52,920 nucleotides of DNA from Methylobacterium variabile (GCF_001043975.1 NZ_LABY01000011.1:1-52920), one strand, 5' to 3'; positions 34,929 to 44,382 are shown, numbered from the stretch's first letter. Made by a program: numbers and translations. Notes: generated by a model from the sequence alone, not told the origin.

Positions 34929-37430
34929 ATGATGTCGATGACGGGTAAGCGCCGGCGTGCGTCGGCGAAGGGCGCCATTGTCATGGCCGCTACCATTGCC
35001 GCCAGCGGCAGCGCCTTCGCGCAGCAGATCGTCGTTCAGGGCAACTCCCGGATCGATGCGGAGACGGTTCGTTCCTACGTGGTCGGCGTGTCGCCCGAGG
35101 AAGGCCGCCGCAACCTGATCGCCAGCGGAATGTTCTCGGACGCGCGCGTGTCGCACAGCGGCGGGCGCATCATCGTGTCCGTGCGCGAGAACAACACGAT
35201 CAACCGGGTCTTCTTCGAGGGCAACAAGAAGGTCGAGAAGGGAACGCTCGAGAGCATCGTCGAGTCGAAGTCCCGCGGGCCGTACAGCCAGGCCCTCATC
35301 AACGCCGACGTGGAGCGCATCCGCGAGGTCTACCGCCGCGCCGGCCGCGGCTCGGCCAAGGTCTCGGTCCGCACCGTCGACCTGCCGAACGGCCGCGTCG
35401 ACGTGGTCTACACCATCGACGAGGGTGACAAGACCGGCGTCAAGGAGATCCGCTTCGTCGGTAACCAGGTCTACTCGGACAGCCGGCTGAAGGACCTGAT
35501 GACGCTGTCGGAGATGAACCTCCTCAGCTTCATCAAGACGTCGGACGTCTACGATCCCGACCGGCTCGCCAACGACCTCGACCTGATCCGGCGCTACTAC
35601 CTGAAGAACGGCTACGCCGACTTCCGGGTCGCCTCCGCGGATGCGCGCTTCGACGACGCCGCCGGCGGCTGGATCATCACCATCACGGTCGAGGAAGGCC
35701 AGCAGTACCGGGTCGGCGCGGTCTCGGTCGACTCGCGCATCCCCGGCGTCGACGGCACCGTGCTGCGCGACGAGCTGCGCACCGGCGTCGGCGACGTCTA
35801 CAACGCCGAGGACGTCGAGAAGACCCTCACCGGCGTCACCACCTCGGTGGCGCGCAGCGGCTATCCCTTCGCCCAGGTCCGGCCGACCGGCGAGCGCGAC
35901 CGCGCCACCGGCACCGTGGCCCTCGGCTACATCGTCGAGGACGGCCCGAAGGTCTACATCGAGCGCATCAACGTGCGCGGCAACACCCGCACCCGCGACT
36001 ACGTGGTGCGGCGCGAGCTCGACCTCACCGAGGGCGACGCCTACAACCGCGTGCTGGTCGACCGCGCCGAGCGGCGCCTGAACGGCCTCGGCTTCTTCAA
36101 GAAGGTGCGGTTCTCCAACGAGCCCGGCTCGGCCCCCGACCGGGTGATCGTGAACATCGACGTGGAGGATCAACCGACCGGCTCGTTCTCGGTCGCCGGC
36201 GGCTACTCGACGGCGGACGGGATCATCGGCGAGGTCTCGGTCTCGGAGTCGAACTTCCTCGGCCGCGGCCAGTACGTCCGCATCGCCGGCACCGCCGGCC
36301 AGTACACCCGCGGCGTCGACTTCTCGTTCACGGAGCCGTACTTCCTCGGCTACCGCCTCGCGGCCGGCTTCGACGTCTTCAACAAGTACAGCGACCAGAC
36401 CCGCTACTCGCGCTACGTGACCGACGTGGTCGGCGGCCAGCTCCGCCTCGGCCTTCCGATCACCGAGGAGTTCGGCGTCACGCTGCGCTACTCGATCTAC
36501 AACACCGACCTGAAGATCCCGAACACGCTCAAGCGGCCGTACAACGACTGCTCGTTCCCGCTCGCCGGCTACACGGCCACGAACGCGGCCGGGCAGGCGA
36601 TCTACCCGAACTGCGCCTATGACGGCGAGGCCTCGATCGCCCTCAAGGAGGCGGTGGGCTCGACGCTGACCTCGCTCGCCGGCGTGACCCTCGCCTACTC
36701 GACCCTCGACAACCTGCAGCTGCCGCGCAACGGCTTCTACGGCGAGCTGAAGCCCGAATTCGCCGGTCTCGGCGGCGATTCGAAGTTCTTCCGCGTCACC
36801 GGCGAGGCCCGCTACTACAAGGAGCTGTGGGAGGACGTCGTCGGCTTCGTGAAGTTCCAGGGCGGCCACATCCTGCCGACCGAGGGCAACACGCTCCGGG
36901 TCACCGACCAGTTCTTCCTCGGCCCGTCGCTGGTGCGCGGCTTCGCGCCGAACGGCATCGGCCCGCGCGACGTCGGCTCGGGCGATGCCCGCTCGAACGC
37001 GATCGGCGGCACGACCTATGTCGGCGCCTCGGTCGAGGTGCAGTTCCCGATCTGGGGCCTGCCCCGCGACCTCGGCCTGAAGGGCGCGGTCTTCGCCGAT
37101 GCCGGTACGCTGTTCGGCTACAAGGGCCGCCGCGCCTTCGACGTCAACGGCGACGGCTTCATCAACGGCTTCAGCCCGGTGGGCGGCTGCAACTTCACCG
37201 CCATCGGCCCGACAGCGATCGCCGTCGAGCCGGAATGCGTGAACGTTCGCGACAAGGCCACGATCCGCTCGTCGGTCGGCGCGTCGATCCTGTGGAACTC
37301 GCCGCTCGGCCCGATCCGCTTCGACTACGCCTACGCGCTGACCAAGGACGAGGGCCTCAACACGGGCTTCGGCAAGGTCGGCAAGGACCAGACGCAGGCC
37401 TTCCGCTTCTCGGGCGGCTCGCGCTTCTGA
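34929..37430 (+). CDS. bamA: Outer membrane protein assembly factor BamA
   Basis: Central subunit of the BAM complex that inserts beta-barrel proteins, 833 residues. A signal peptide ends AFA-QQ near residue 31. Five POTRA repeats follow, from IVVQGNSRIDAETV to GSFSVAGGYS at about 415. The rest is a 16-strand barrel with the lid motif VRGF near 669 and a terminal Phe after RFSGGSRF. I chose ATG 34929, directly before the signal peptide; ATG 34932 and 34938 are also possible. It follows rseP and precedes lpxD, with no skp gene between. Confidence 0.96.
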   Translation: MMSMTGKRRRASAKGAIVMAATIAASGSAFAQQIVVQGNSRIDAETVRSYVVGVSPEEGRRNLIASGMFSDARVSHSGGRIIVSVRENNTINRVFFEGNKKVEKGTLESIVESKSRGPYSQALINADVERIREVYRRAGRGSAKVSVRTVDLPNGRVDVVYTIDEGDKTGVKEIRFVGNQVYSDSRLKDLMTLSEMNLLSFIKTSDVYDPDRLANDLDLIRRYYLKNGYADFRVASADARFDDAAGGWIITITVEEGQQYRVGAVSVDSRIPGVDGTVLRDELRTGVGDVYNAEDVEKTLTGVTTSVARSGYPFAQVRPTGERDRATGTVALGYIVEDGPKVYIERINVRGNTRTRDYVVRRELDLTEGDAYNRVLVDRAERRLNGLGFFKKVRFSNEPGSAPDRVIVNIDVEDQPTGSFSVAGGYSTADGIIGEVSVSESNFLGRGQYVRIAGTAGQYTRGVDFSFTEPYFLGYRLAAGFDVFNKYSDQTRYSRYVTDVVGGQLRLGLPITEEFGVTLRYSIYNTDLKIPNTLKRPYNDCSFPLAGYTATNAAGQAIYPNCAYDGEASIALKEAVGSTLTSLAGVTLAYSTLDNLQLPRNGFYGELKPEFAGLGGDSKFFRVTGEARYYKELWEDVVGFVKFQGGHILPTEGNTLRVTDQFFLGPSLVRGFAPNGIGPRDVGSGDARSNAIGGTTYVGASVEVQFPIWGLPRDLGLKGAVFADAGTLFGYKGRRAFDVNGDGFINGFSPVGGCNFTAIGPTAIAVEPECVNVRDKATIRSSVGASILWNSPLGPIRFDYAYALTKDEGLNTGFGKVGKDQTQAFRFSGGSRF

Positions 37431-37473
37431 GGCTCGACGCGGGCGCCGAAGGGCGCCGCGCCATCGATCGACG

Positions 37474-37508
37474 GCCGCGGGGCCTCCAGCCCCGCGGCTG
37501 TTTTCGTT
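37474..37508 (+). terminator. Intrinsic terminator after bamA
   Basis: Perfect 10-bp stem GCCGCGGGGC/GCCCCGCGGC (37474-37483 with 37489-37498), 5-base loop, followed by TGTTTTCGTTTG. It lies 44 bases after the bamA stop and separates bamA from the lpx operon. Confidence 0.7.
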
Positions 37509-37590
37509 TGTGCCCTCCGGCTCAACCCGCTAGTCCGGGCGCCCTCCCCTCGACGGGCGGACGGGTCTCCGGCCCGCCGGGCCCCAGCGG

Positions 37591-38655
37591 ATGCAGGTGA
37601 TGTCGGAACCGGTCTTCTTTCCCCTCGCGGGCCCCGTCTGCTTACGCGAGGTCGCGGCGCTCTCCGGCGCGGCCCTGCCGCCGGAGGCCGACGGCGAGGC
37701 GGTGATCCGCGCGGCGGCCCCCCTCGAGAGCGCCGGGCCGGACGACCTCGCCTACATGGACAACGCCAAGTACGCCGAGGCCCTGAGCCGGACGCGGGCC
37801 CGCGCCTGCCTGGTCACGCCGCGCTTCGCCGCCCGGGTGCCCGCCGGCACCGTCGCCCTGGTGACGCCGCAGGCCTACCGGGGCTTCGCGAAGGTGCTGG
37901 CCCGCCTCTTCCCCAGCGCCGCCCGGCCGACCTCGCTGTTTGGCGCAACCGGCATCTCCCCGGGCTCCTTCGTCCACCCGACCGCCCGGCTCGAGCCCGG
38001 CGTCGTGGTCGATCCGGGGGCGGTGATCGGCCCCGAGGCCGAGATCGGCGCCGAGACGGTGCTGGCGGCGGGCTGCGTCATCGGACCCGCAGTGCGGATC
38101 GGGCGGGGCTGCGCCGTCGGGCCGGGCGCCTCGGTGCTGCACGCCTTCCTGGGCAACCGGGTGATCGTGCATGGCGGCGCCCGCATCGGCCAGGACGGCT
38201 TCGGCTTCGCCATGGGACCGGGCGGCCACCTCAAGGTGCCGCAGGTCGGCCGCGTCATCATCCAGGACGACGTCGAGATCGGCGCCAACACCACGATCGA
38301 CCGGGGCGCCAGCCGCGACACGGTGGTGGGCGAGGGCACCAAGATCGACAACCTCGTCCAGATCGCCCACAACGTCGTCATCGGCCGTCACTGCGTGATC
38401 GTCGCCCAGGTCGGCATCTCGGGCTCGACCACCCTCGAGGATTACGTCGTGCTCGGCGGCCAGGTCGGCGTGGTCGGCCACCTGCGCATCGGCATGGGCG
38501 CCCAGGTCGCGGGCTCGAGCAACATCAACAAGGACGTGCCGGCGGGCGCCCGCTGGGGCGGCACCCCGGCCAAGCCCGTGCGCGAGTGGTTCCGCGAGAT
38601 GACGACGCTCAAGAACCTCGCGGCCCGCGGCCGCGACGAGACCGGTGAGGACTGA
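37591..38655 (+). CDS. lpxD: UDP-3-O-acylglucosamine N-acyltransferase
   Basis: Third step of lipid A synthesis, adding a hydroxyacyl chain from ACP to the 2-amino group. 354 residues. The N-terminal uridine-binding domain (about 1-115) is followed by a left-handed beta-helix of hexapeptide repeats. [12 protein letters not shown] and [24 protein letters not shown] (cut) contain the catalytic His in the AHN segment. The C-terminal helix ends the protein. ATG 37591 and 37600 are both possible. First of five lpx-fab genes, most of which overlap. Confidence 0.95.
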   Translation: MQVMSEPVFFPLAGPVCLREVAALSGAALPPEADGEAVIRAAAPLESAGPDDLAYMDNAKYAEALSRTRARACLVTPRFAARVPAGTVALVTPQAYRGFAKVLARLFPSAARPTSLFGATGISPGSFVHPTARLEPGVVVDPGAVIGPEAEIGAETVLAAGCVIGPAVRIGRGCAVGPGASVLHAFLGNRVIVHGGARIGQDGFGFAMGPGGHLKVPQVGRVIIQDDVEIGANTTIDRGASRDTVVGEGTKIDNLVQIAHNVVIGRHCVIVAQVGISGSTTLEDYVVLGGQVGVVGHLRIGMGAQVAGSSNINKDVPAGARWGGTPAKPVREWFREMTTLKNLAARGRDETGED

Positions 38656-38765
38656 GGCCGCGGCGCGGGGAGCGCGCCGCCGCGCTCCTGCCGCAATGGG
38701 CTTGCATCCGCGCCGCTTCTCGCCAAAGACGGCGCACCGACGACCGGGGCGTATCCGGGGCAGCC

Positions 38766-39248
38766 ATGAGGGAGCCTGACACCATGACCGAGATGCCTGC
38801 CGAGCTGGGTACGGCCGACATCCTGCGGGTGATGGAGCTCCTGCCCCACCGCTATCCCTTCCTGATGATCGACAAGATCGTGCAGATCGACCGGGACGAG
38901 AGCTGCATCGGCATCAAGAACGTCACGATCAACGAGCCGCACTTCACCGGCCACTTCCCGGCCGCCCCGGTCTTCCCAGGCGTGCTGCTGATCGAGGGCA
39001 TGGCTCAGACCGCTGGCGCGATCTGCTGCGCCCACAAGCTCAAGGGCGACGCCAAGCCGAGCAAGGTCTTCTTCATGACCATCGACAAGGCGAAGTTCCG
39101 CAAGCCCGTCGTGCCCGGCGACGTCGTCGAGTACCACATGCGCAAGACCAGCAACCGCCGCTTCATGTGGTGGTTCAAGGGCGAGGCCAAGGTGAACGGC
39201 ACCCTCGTGGCCGAGGCCGAGATCGGCGCGATGCTGGTGACCGAATGA
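38766..39248 (+). CDS. fabZ: 3-hydroxyacyl-ACP dehydratase FabZ
   Basis: Dehydrates 3-hydroxyacyl-ACP in fatty acid elongation, hot-dog fold, 160 residues. [14 protein letters not shown] is at 26-38. The catalytic His63 in [12 protein letters not shown] and Glu77 in [11 protein letters not shown] have the usual spacing of 14. ATG 38784 (MTEMPAELG) is an alternative start. The stop overlaps the lpxA ATG (ATGA). It competes with LpxA for the same hydroxyacyl-ACP, which fits its place in this operon. Confidence 0.96.
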   Translation: MREPDTMTEMPAELGTADILRVMELLPHRYPFLMIDKIVQIDRDESCIGIKNVTINEPHFTGHFPAAPVFPGVLLIEGMAQTAGAICCAHKLKGDAKPSKVFFMTIDKAKFRKPVVPGDVVEYHMRKTSNRRFMWWFKGEAKVNGTLVAEAEIGAMLVTE

Positions 39249-40063
39249 CCGACGCACGCGAGACCCGCATCCACCCGAGCGCGGTGGTCGAGGACGGTGC
39301 GGTGCTCGGCGCCGGCGTCGAGATCGGCCCGTTCTGCCACGTCGGGCCGCAGGCCGTGCTCGGCGATGGCGTGCGGCTCCTGAGCCACGTCGCGGTGGCG
39401 GGCCGCACCACGATCGGCCCGCGCACCCGAATCTATCCCTTCGCGTCGATCGGCCACCCGCCGCAGGACCTGAAGTACCGCGGCGAGGACTCGACACTGA
39501 CGATCGGCGCCGATTGTCAGATTCGCGAGGGCGTGACCATGAACCCCGGCACCGCCGGGGGCGGCCTCGCCACGGTGGTGGGCGATTCCTGCGCCTTCCT
39601 GGCCAACAGCCATGTCGGCCACGATTGCCGGGTCGGCAACCACGTCGTGTTCTCCAACAACGTGATGCTGGCCGGGCACTGCCAGGTCGGCGACTACGCG
39701 ATCCTCGGCGGCGGCGCCGCGGTGATCCAGTTCGCCCGGGTCGGCCCGCACTCCTTCGTGGGCGGCCTCTCGGGCCTCGAGAACGACCTGATCCCCTACG
39801 GCATGGCGGTCGGCAACCGCGCCTACCTGTCGGGGCTCAACATCATCGGCCTGCAGCGCAGGGGCTTCTCCCGCGAGGACATCCACGCGCTGCGCCGCGC
39901 CTACCGCCTGCTCTTCGCGCTGGAAGGCACCCTGATGGAGCGGGTCGAGGACGTGGCGGCGGAGTTCGACCAGCACCCGATCGTGCAGGAGATCCTGGCC
40001 TTCATCCGCGAGGGCGGCAAGCGCTCGGTCTGCACGCCCCGCGAGGCGCCGGGCGCCGCCTGA
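39245..40063 (+). CDS. lpxA: UDP-N-acetylglucosamine O-acyltransferase
   Basis: First step of lipid A synthesis. 272 residues, with hexapeptide repeats forming a left-handed beta-helix trimer. The catalytic His126 is in [11 protein letters not shown], and [13 protein letters not shown] and NPGTAGGG are the usual substrate contacts. A C-terminal helical region follows ([15 protein letters not shown]). ATG 39245 overlaps the fabZ stop (ATGA). The stop overlaps the lpxI start by one base (TGATG). Confidence 0.97.
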   Translation: MTDARETRIHPSAVVEDGAVLGAGVEIGPFCHVGPQAVLGDGVRLLSHVAVAGRTTIGPRTRIYPFASIGHPPQDLKYRGEDSTLTIGADCQIREGVTMNPGTAGGGLATVVGDSCAFLANSHVGHDCRVGNHVVFSNNVMLAGHCQVGDYAILGGGAAVIQFARVGPHSFVGGLSGLENDLIPYGMAVGNRAYLSGLNIIGLQRRGFSREDIHALRRAYRLLFALEGTLMERVEDVAAEFDQHPIVQEILAFIREGGKRSVCTPREAPGAA

Positions 40064-40965
40064 TGGCCGCCATGGCGGCAGACTCTGCTGCACCGACGGC
40101 CGCGCCGGCGCCGGCGGGCCCGGTCGCGATCGTGGCCGGGGCCGGCCGGCTGCCGCTCCTCATCGCCGCCGCCCTCGAGAGGGCCGGGCGGTCGTGCCGC
40201 GTGCTCGCGATCCGGGGCTTCGCCGATCCGGCGACCCGGCGGCGCGCCGACGCCACGGTCGACCTCCTCGACGTGCGCGGCGCCCTCGACACCCTGTGCG
40301 CCTGGGCTCCCGCCGGCGTGACGCTGGCCGGCGCGGTGGCGCGGCCGAGCCCGGCCGCCCTCCTCAACACGCTCGCCGCCTATCGCAACCGCGACGCCCT
40401 GCGCTCCCTCGCCTCGGGCGGGGACGACCACCTGCTGCGCGGCGTCCTCGCCCTCCTGGAGGAGCACGGCCTGCAGGTGCTCGGCGTGCGCGACCTCGCT
40501 CCCGGCCTGATGGCGCCGGCCGGCCGCCTCGGCACCCTCGGGCCGGACGAGCCGGCGGAGGCCTCGGTCGAGGCCGGCCGGGCGCTGCTCGCCAGCCTCT
40601 CGCCGCACGACGTCGGACAGGCCGCCGTGGTGGCGGGCCGGCGGGTGCTGGCGGTCGAGGGCCCGGAGGGCACCGACCGGATGCTGGCCCGGGCCCGGAG
40701 CCTCGCCCGCCGCCCCCTCGGCCTCGGGCGCCCGCCCGCCGGGATGGTGCTGGTGAAGCGCGCGAAGGACGGCCAGGACCTGCGGGTCGACCTGCCGGCG
40801 ATCGGCCCGCGCACGGTCAGGCGCGCGGCCGAGGCGGGCTGCATCGGCATCGCGGTCGGGGCCGGCGACACCCTGGTGCTCGACCGGCCGGAAACCGTGT
40901 CCCTCGCCGACCGCCTCGGCCTCTTCCTCCTCGGCCTGACACCCGACCCGGAGCCGGCCCGATGA
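40063..40965 (+). CDS. lpxI: UDP-2,3-diacylglucosamine pyrophosphatase LpxI
   Basis: Hydrolyses UDP-2,3-diacylglucosamine to lipid X and UMP, the alphaproteobacterial replacement for LpxH. 300 residues, DUF1009 family. The N-terminal part starts PVAIVAGAGRLPLLIA and the C-terminal catalytic part has RAKDGQDLRVDLPAIGPRTV (a candidate Asp), AGCIGIAVGAGDTLVLDR and LADRLGLFLLG. Start ATG 40063 overlaps the lpxA stop; its stop overlaps the lpxB ATG (ATGA). Its place between lpxA and lpxB agrees with this role. Confidence 0.94.
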   Translation: MAAMAADSAAPTAAPAPAGPVAIVAGAGRLPLLIAAALERAGRSCRVLAIRGFADPATRRRADATVDLLDVRGALDTLCAWAPAGVTLAGAVARPSPAALLNTLAAYRNRDALRSLASGGDDHLLRGVLALLEEHGLQVLGVRDLAPGLMAPAGRLGTLGPDEPAEASVEAGRALLASLSPHDVGQAAVVAGRRVLAVEGPEGTDRMLARARSLARRPLGLGRPPAGMVLVKRAKDGQDLRVDLPAIGPRTVRRAAEAGCIGIAVGAGDTLVLDRPETVSLADRLGLFLLGLTPDPEPAR

Positions 40966-42158
40966 ACGACCCGTCCGGGAATGACCGCCCCCTCACGATC
41001 TGGCTGGTGGCCGGCGAGGAATCCGGCGACCAGCTCGGCGCCAAGCTGATCCGGTCCCTGCGCGCCCTCTCGCCCGAGCCCCTGGCGCTCGCCGGCGTCG
41101 GCGGCGACGCCATGGCGGCGGAGGGAATGGCCTCGCTGTTTCCCCTCGAGGACGTGGCGGTGATCGGCTACCTCGCGGTGGCGGCGCGCCTGCGGCTGCT
41201 GATGCGGCGCATCCGCCAGACCGTGCAGGCCTGCGTGGCGGCCCGGCCCGACGTGCTCGTCATCATCGACAGCCCGGGCTTCACCCACGCGGTGGCGAGC
41301 CGGGTGCGCCGCAAACTGCCCGGCCTGCCGGTGGTCGACTATGTCAGCCCGAGCGTCTGGGCCTGGCGCCCGTGGCGGGCAAAGACCATGCGGGGCTACA
41401 TCGATCACGTGCTCGCCCTGCTGCCGTTCGAGCCGGACGCGCATCGGCGCCTCGGCGGGCCGACCTGCACCTATGTCGGGCACCCGCTGATCGAGCGCCT
41501 GCCCGAGCTGCGGCCCGGGCCGGCGGAGGACCGGGACCGGCAGGCCGCGGTCCCGGTCCTCGCGGTGCTGCCGGGCTCGCGGCGCTCGGAGATCGAGCGG
41601 CTGATGCCGATCTTCGGCGCCGCGCTGGCGCGGGTGCGGGACCGGGGTCAGGCCTTCACGGTCGAGCTGCCGGCGGTGGCGCGCCACCGCGCCCTGATCG
41701 AGCGCCTCGCAGGCTCCTGGCCGGTGCGCCCGCGCCTGATCGACGGCGAGGCCGCCAAGCTCGCGACCTTCCGACGGGCCCGGGCGGCGCTTGCCGCCTC
41801 CGGCACCGTGACGCTGGAGCTGGCGCTCGCCGGCGTGCCGATGGTGGTGGCCTATCAGGTGCCGAAGATCGAGGAGGTGATCGTGCGCCGCCTGATCCAG
41901 GTGCCGACGATCGTGCTGCCGAACCTGATCCTCGGAGAGAACGCGATTCCCGAGCTGATCCAGGCCGAGTGCACCCCGGAGCGCCTGGCGGACGCCCTGG
42001 CCCCCCTCCTGCCCGAGGGCCCGGCCCGGGCGGCGCAGGAAGCGGCGCTCGCCCGCCTCGATGCCACCATGCGGCTGCCCGACGGGGACGATCCGAGCCG
42101 CAGCGCCGCCCGCATCGTGCTGGCAGCGGCCGGGCGGCAGCGCCCTACCGCGCCCTGA
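40962..42158 (+). CDS. lpxB: Lipid A disaccharide synthase
   Basis: Joins lipid X and UDP-2,3-diacylglucosamine, a GT-B type GT19 enzyme, 398 residues. Typical are WLVAGEESGDQLGAKLI, GVGGDAMAAEGM, VIIDSPGFTHAVA, VDYVSPSVWAWRPWRAK, YVGHPLIERLP, LPGSRRSEIERLMP and ASGTVTLELALAGVPMVVAY. ATG 40962 overlaps the lpxI stop. Its last 14 bases overlap the end of the convergent peroxiredoxin gene. Confidence 0.96.
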   Translation: MNDPSGNDRPLTIWLVAGEESGDQLGAKLIRSLRALSPEPLALAGVGGDAMAAEGMASLFPLEDVAVIGYLAVAARLRLLMRRIRQTVQACVAARPDVLVIIDSPGFTHAVASRVRRKLPGLPVVDYVSPSVWAWRPWRAKTMRGYIDHVLALLPFEPDAHRRLGGPTCTYVGHPLIERLPELRPGPAEDRDRQAAVPVLAVLPGSRRSEIERLMPIFGAALARVRDRGQAFTVELPAVARHRALIERLAGSWPVRPRLIDGEAAKLATFRRARAALAASGTVTLELALAGVPMVVAYQVPKIEEVIVRRLIQVPTIVLPNLILGENAIPELIQAECTPERLADALAPLLPEGPARAAQEAALARLDATMRLPDGDDPSRSAARIVLAAAGRQRPTAP

Positions 42159-42672
42159 GGTAGTCGAGCATGGTCCCGGCATCCGAGACCTTGAGGCCGA
42201 CCCCGGGCGGGTCGTCGCGAAAACCCGGCTCGACGAACATCTTGGCGATCGCGCCATCCTCGACGTGCATCGCGTAGCGCCAGCTGCGCATGCCCATCCC
42301 CTGCCGACCGCGCTTGACCAGCATGCCCATCTGGCGCGTGAAGTCGCCGTTGCCGTCCGGCAGCATGAACACCTTCTCGACGCCCTTGCTCCGGGCCCAC
42401 TGGTACATCACGAAGGCGTCGTTCACCGACAGGCAGACAACCTGATCGATGCCGAGGGCCGCGAAGTCGCCGGCGTGCTGCTCGTAGCCCGGCAGGTGGT
42501 CGTCCGAGCAGGCGGGCGTGAAGGCGCCCGGCACCGCGAACAGGACGATGTTGCGGCCGCCGAAGACCTCGGCCGAGGTCAGGTCCTTCCACTCGAACGG
42601 GTTGGGCCCGCCCAGGGCCTCGTTCCTGACGCGGGTGTGGAAGGTCACGTCCGGGACGGTGGCGGGATGCAT
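42145..42672 (-). CDS. Peroxiredoxin, Prx5/AhpE-like
   Basis: A 175-residue thiol peroxidase that reduces hydroperoxides. The peroxidatic Cys55 lies in VPGAFTPACSDDHLPGY, with Pro48 and Thr52 of the active-site pattern. The C-terminal region (AKMFVEPGF) is typical of the Prx5 type, and no second strictly placed Cys is seen. It may therefore use glutathione or a glutaredoxin as reductant. ATG 42672 gives MHPATVPDVTFHTRV. Two 20-base direct repeats lie 30-64 bases upstream. It converges on lpxB with a 14-base overlap. Confidence 0.92.
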   Translation of the reverse strand: MHPATVPDVTFHTRVRNEALGGPNPFEWKDLTSAEVFGGRNIVLFAVPGAFTPACSDDHLPGYEQHAGDFAALGIDQVVCLSVNDAFVMYQWARSKGVEKVFMLPDGNGDFTRQMGMLVKRGRQGMGMRSWRYAMHVEDGAIAKMFVEPGFRDDPPGVGLKVSDAGTMLDYLRAR

Positions 42673-42701
42673 GAGGGACTCTCGTGGCGAGGGCGGCGCA
42701 G

Positions 42702-42736
42702 GTCGACTGAGCCTAAACCAAGTCGACTGAGCCTAA
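42702..42736. repeat. Two tandem copies of a 15-base motif upstream of the peroxiredoxin gene
   Basis: GTCGACTGAGCCTAA occurs at 42702-42716 and again at 42722-42736, exactly 20 bases apart. Two helical turns of spacing and the position just upstream of the peroxiredoxin start suggest a regulator site, possibly redox-responsive. It could also be a chance tandem duplication. Confidence 0.5.
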
Positions 42737-42861
42737 TCCTGGGGAACCCGCGCCGCCACGCCGAAAGAAGCAGCCTCGTGCCGAATGGCGACCGGGGTGC
42801 CGGTGCCGGGAGGCGGGACCTGCCCGGCGCCGCCTTCGAACCGGGACGGCCGGATCCCGCA

Positions 42862-43779
42862 TCAGAAATTGTAGCCGACACGCAGCCGCATCTGGTGACG
42901 GTCGAAGCTCGACAGGTCGAGGGGCCCCGGCTCGCCCACCGCCCGCCCGGCGACCTGGAAGCTCCAGGTGATCGACGCCCAGGCCTGCGGCGACAGGGTG
43001 GTGTAGAGCGTGGGCCCGAGATAGGCGGCCTCCCCGGCGAGCCGGTCGAGCGCCAGGCCCTCGTAGGAACGGGCATACCGCGCCTCGCCGCCGACGAAGA
43101 GGCCGGGCCGGACCTGGTAGGCCAGCGCAGCCGCCGCCTCGATCCCCGATCCGAGCACGCGCTCCTCCGGGATGCCGAGCCGCGTCGAGGAGAACGCGAA
43201 GCCCAGGTTGACCGCCGCGACCAGCTTGCCGGGGATCAGCTCGCGGTCGGCCAGCAGGCCCACCTCCGTGGCGAAGCTGCGCGCGGGCGCGCCCGATCCC
43301 CCGTCGACGGTCCCGTAGCCCGGTACGATGCTGAGCGTCAGGCCGAACGGAGCGGCCCGGCGGTCCAGCAGGCGCAGTCGGGTCTCGAGGAAGCCGCCGT
43401 TGACGCCCCCCGCGGTCCGGACCGGGCTGCCGGGGACGCCGATGTCGTAGGCATTGAAGGTGACGCCCGGCGCGAGGCGGAAGTCGTTCGTCAGCGGCAC
43501 CTTCAGCGCAAGGCCGCTATCCACCGCCAGGAAGCGGCCGACGCGCTTGCCGAGACGCCCAGTCGTCTCCCACTCGAGCTCCGCCTCCCCCGGTACGCCG
43601 AGATCGCTCCCCTCCGTGAAGCCGAACAGGTGCTCGCTGTCGAGGTCGCCGGGCGTTAGGTTCTCGGCGGCGGTGGGCAGGCTCTGCGCGTGCGCCGCGG
43701 ACGTGCCGTGCACCGCGGCGAGGAAGGCCAGAACCAGGCCGGCAACAGCGGGGAGAGGCCGGGCGTGTGGGGAGAGCAT
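42862..43779 (-). CDS. Predicted outer-membrane beta-barrel protein
   Basis: A 305-residue exported protein. A signal peptide ends AHA-QSLP near residue 32. The rest is an alternating pattern of short amphipathic strands (ALKVPLTNDFRLAPGVTFNAYD, cut, and similar) and ends RLRVGYNF, the terminal Phe expected for BAM substrates. It looks like a small outer-membrane channel or a family related to meta-pathway or aromatic-transport barrels. I cannot name the family or the substrate. ATG 43779 follows GAGACGAAACC, a weak site. A palindrome with a TATAAT box lies 15-32 bases upstream. Confidence 0.65.
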   Translation of the reverse strand: MLSPHARPLPAVAGLVLAFLAAVHGTSAAHAQSLPTAAENLTPGDLDSEHLFGFTEGSDLGVPGEAELEWETTGRLGKRVGRFLAVDSGLALKVPLTNDFRLAPGVTFNAYDIGVPGSPVRTAGGVNGGFLETRLRLLDRRAAPFGLTLSIVPGYGTVDGGSGAPARSFATEVGLLADRELIPGKLVAAVNLGFAFSSTRLGIPEERVLGSGIEAAAALAYQVRPGLFVGGEARYARSYEGLALDRLAGEAAYLGPTLYTTLSPQAWASITWSFQVAGRAVGEPGPLDLSSFDRHQMRLRVGYNF

Positions 43780-43793
43780 GGTTTCGTCTCATC

Positions 43794-43811
43794 ATTATAG
43801 CTTATGCTATA
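43794..43811 (-). promoter_or_regulatory. Palindromic operator-like site with -10 box upstream of the outer-membrane gene
   Basis: TATAGC (43796-43801) and GCTATA (43806-43811) form a 6-bp inverted repeat with a 4-base gap. On the minus strand TATAAT (43799-43794) overlaps it, placing a start point about 8 bases before the ATG. A related GGCATAGCC follows nearby. This would allow repressor control of the barrel gene. Confidence 0.4.
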
Positions 43812-44193
43812 TTTGATAGGCATAGCCATGCTGGTCCGTCAACATCCCGGGTTGGAGGATCCGACGCGACGTTCGGCGCCGGACCGACCTCTGGCCTTTA
43901 GCGCCGCGTGCCGGCCCGGAGTGAACCGGACCGTCATCGGGCAGGCCCCATGAACCGGTGGGGATCGGTGCGCGACCCATCGCGCCGCAAGGGGTGGTGT
44001 CTGGACGGCACATCCGCCCCTGCCCTGGCTCGACGCCGAGATCTTTCCAGTCCCCTGCGACGTCGAGCAGGCACCGGCGGAATGCCGCAGACCGAAGCGA
44101 TCAGTCTCCCGATTCGATCAGGAACCCGATCTCCCATCATTTGTTGTTCGAACACTCACCGCGGCACGCCGCAGATCAAGGGATATACCAGAG
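43812..44193. other. Intergenic region upstream of the 53-residue protein
   Basis: About 380 bases between divergent genes. An EcfG-type promoter motif lies at 44121-44145. The open frames here have no recognisable product. Confidence 0.4.
44121..44145 (+). promoter_or_regulatory. EcfG-type promoter (GGAAC-N17-GTT)
   Basis: GGAAC at 44121-44125 is followed after 17 bases by GTT at 44143-44145. This fits the alphaproteobacterial general stress sigma factor EcfG consensus GGAAC-N16/17-(C)GTT. The small gene starts 49 bases after the GTT. Two more such sites lie at 47453 and 49045 (minus). Confidence 0.6.
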
Positions 44194-44355
44194 ATGGCGG
44201 ACAAGAAGCAGCAGTCTCAGTCGAACGATACTGATCACACGCGCCACAATCACAAGAATCCCGACACGCCGAACCAGGGCACCGTGCAGCATTCGGACGA
44301 CGGCCGCCTGAAGGAGAACCGCGAGAAGGGCATCCACCGCGGCGACAAGGAGTAA
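44194..44355 (+). CDS. Small hydrophilic protein, 53 residues, likely stress-induced
   Basis: ATG 44194 opens a 53-codon frame ending TAA. The product is very hydrophilic, rich in Asp, Lys, His, Asn and Gln (MADKKQQSQSNDTDHTRH at the start, GRLKENREKGIHRGDKE at the end), with no hydrophobic segment. It resembles small disordered stress proteins but I recognise no named family. An EcfG-type promoter lies 49 bases upstream and a strong hairpin follows, so it forms a complete transcription unit. The Shine-Dalgarno (CAGAG) is weak. No antisense gene competes. Confidence 0.7.
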   Translation: MADKKQQSQSNDTDHTRHNHKNPDTPNQGTVQHSDDGRLKENREKGIHRGDKE

Positions 44356-44382
44356 GCGCTCCCCGCGCGGCCCCGCTCGACA

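Noticed and set aside
34842..36869. 675-codon open frame on the minus strand
   Set aside because: It lies wholly antisense to bamA, which has a signal peptide, POTRA repeats and barrel motifs. Long antisense frames are common in high-GC DNA.
40380..42257. 625-codon minus-strand frame
   Set aside because: Antisense to lpxI and lpxB, with an Arg/Gly/Ala-rich shadow composition and no motif.
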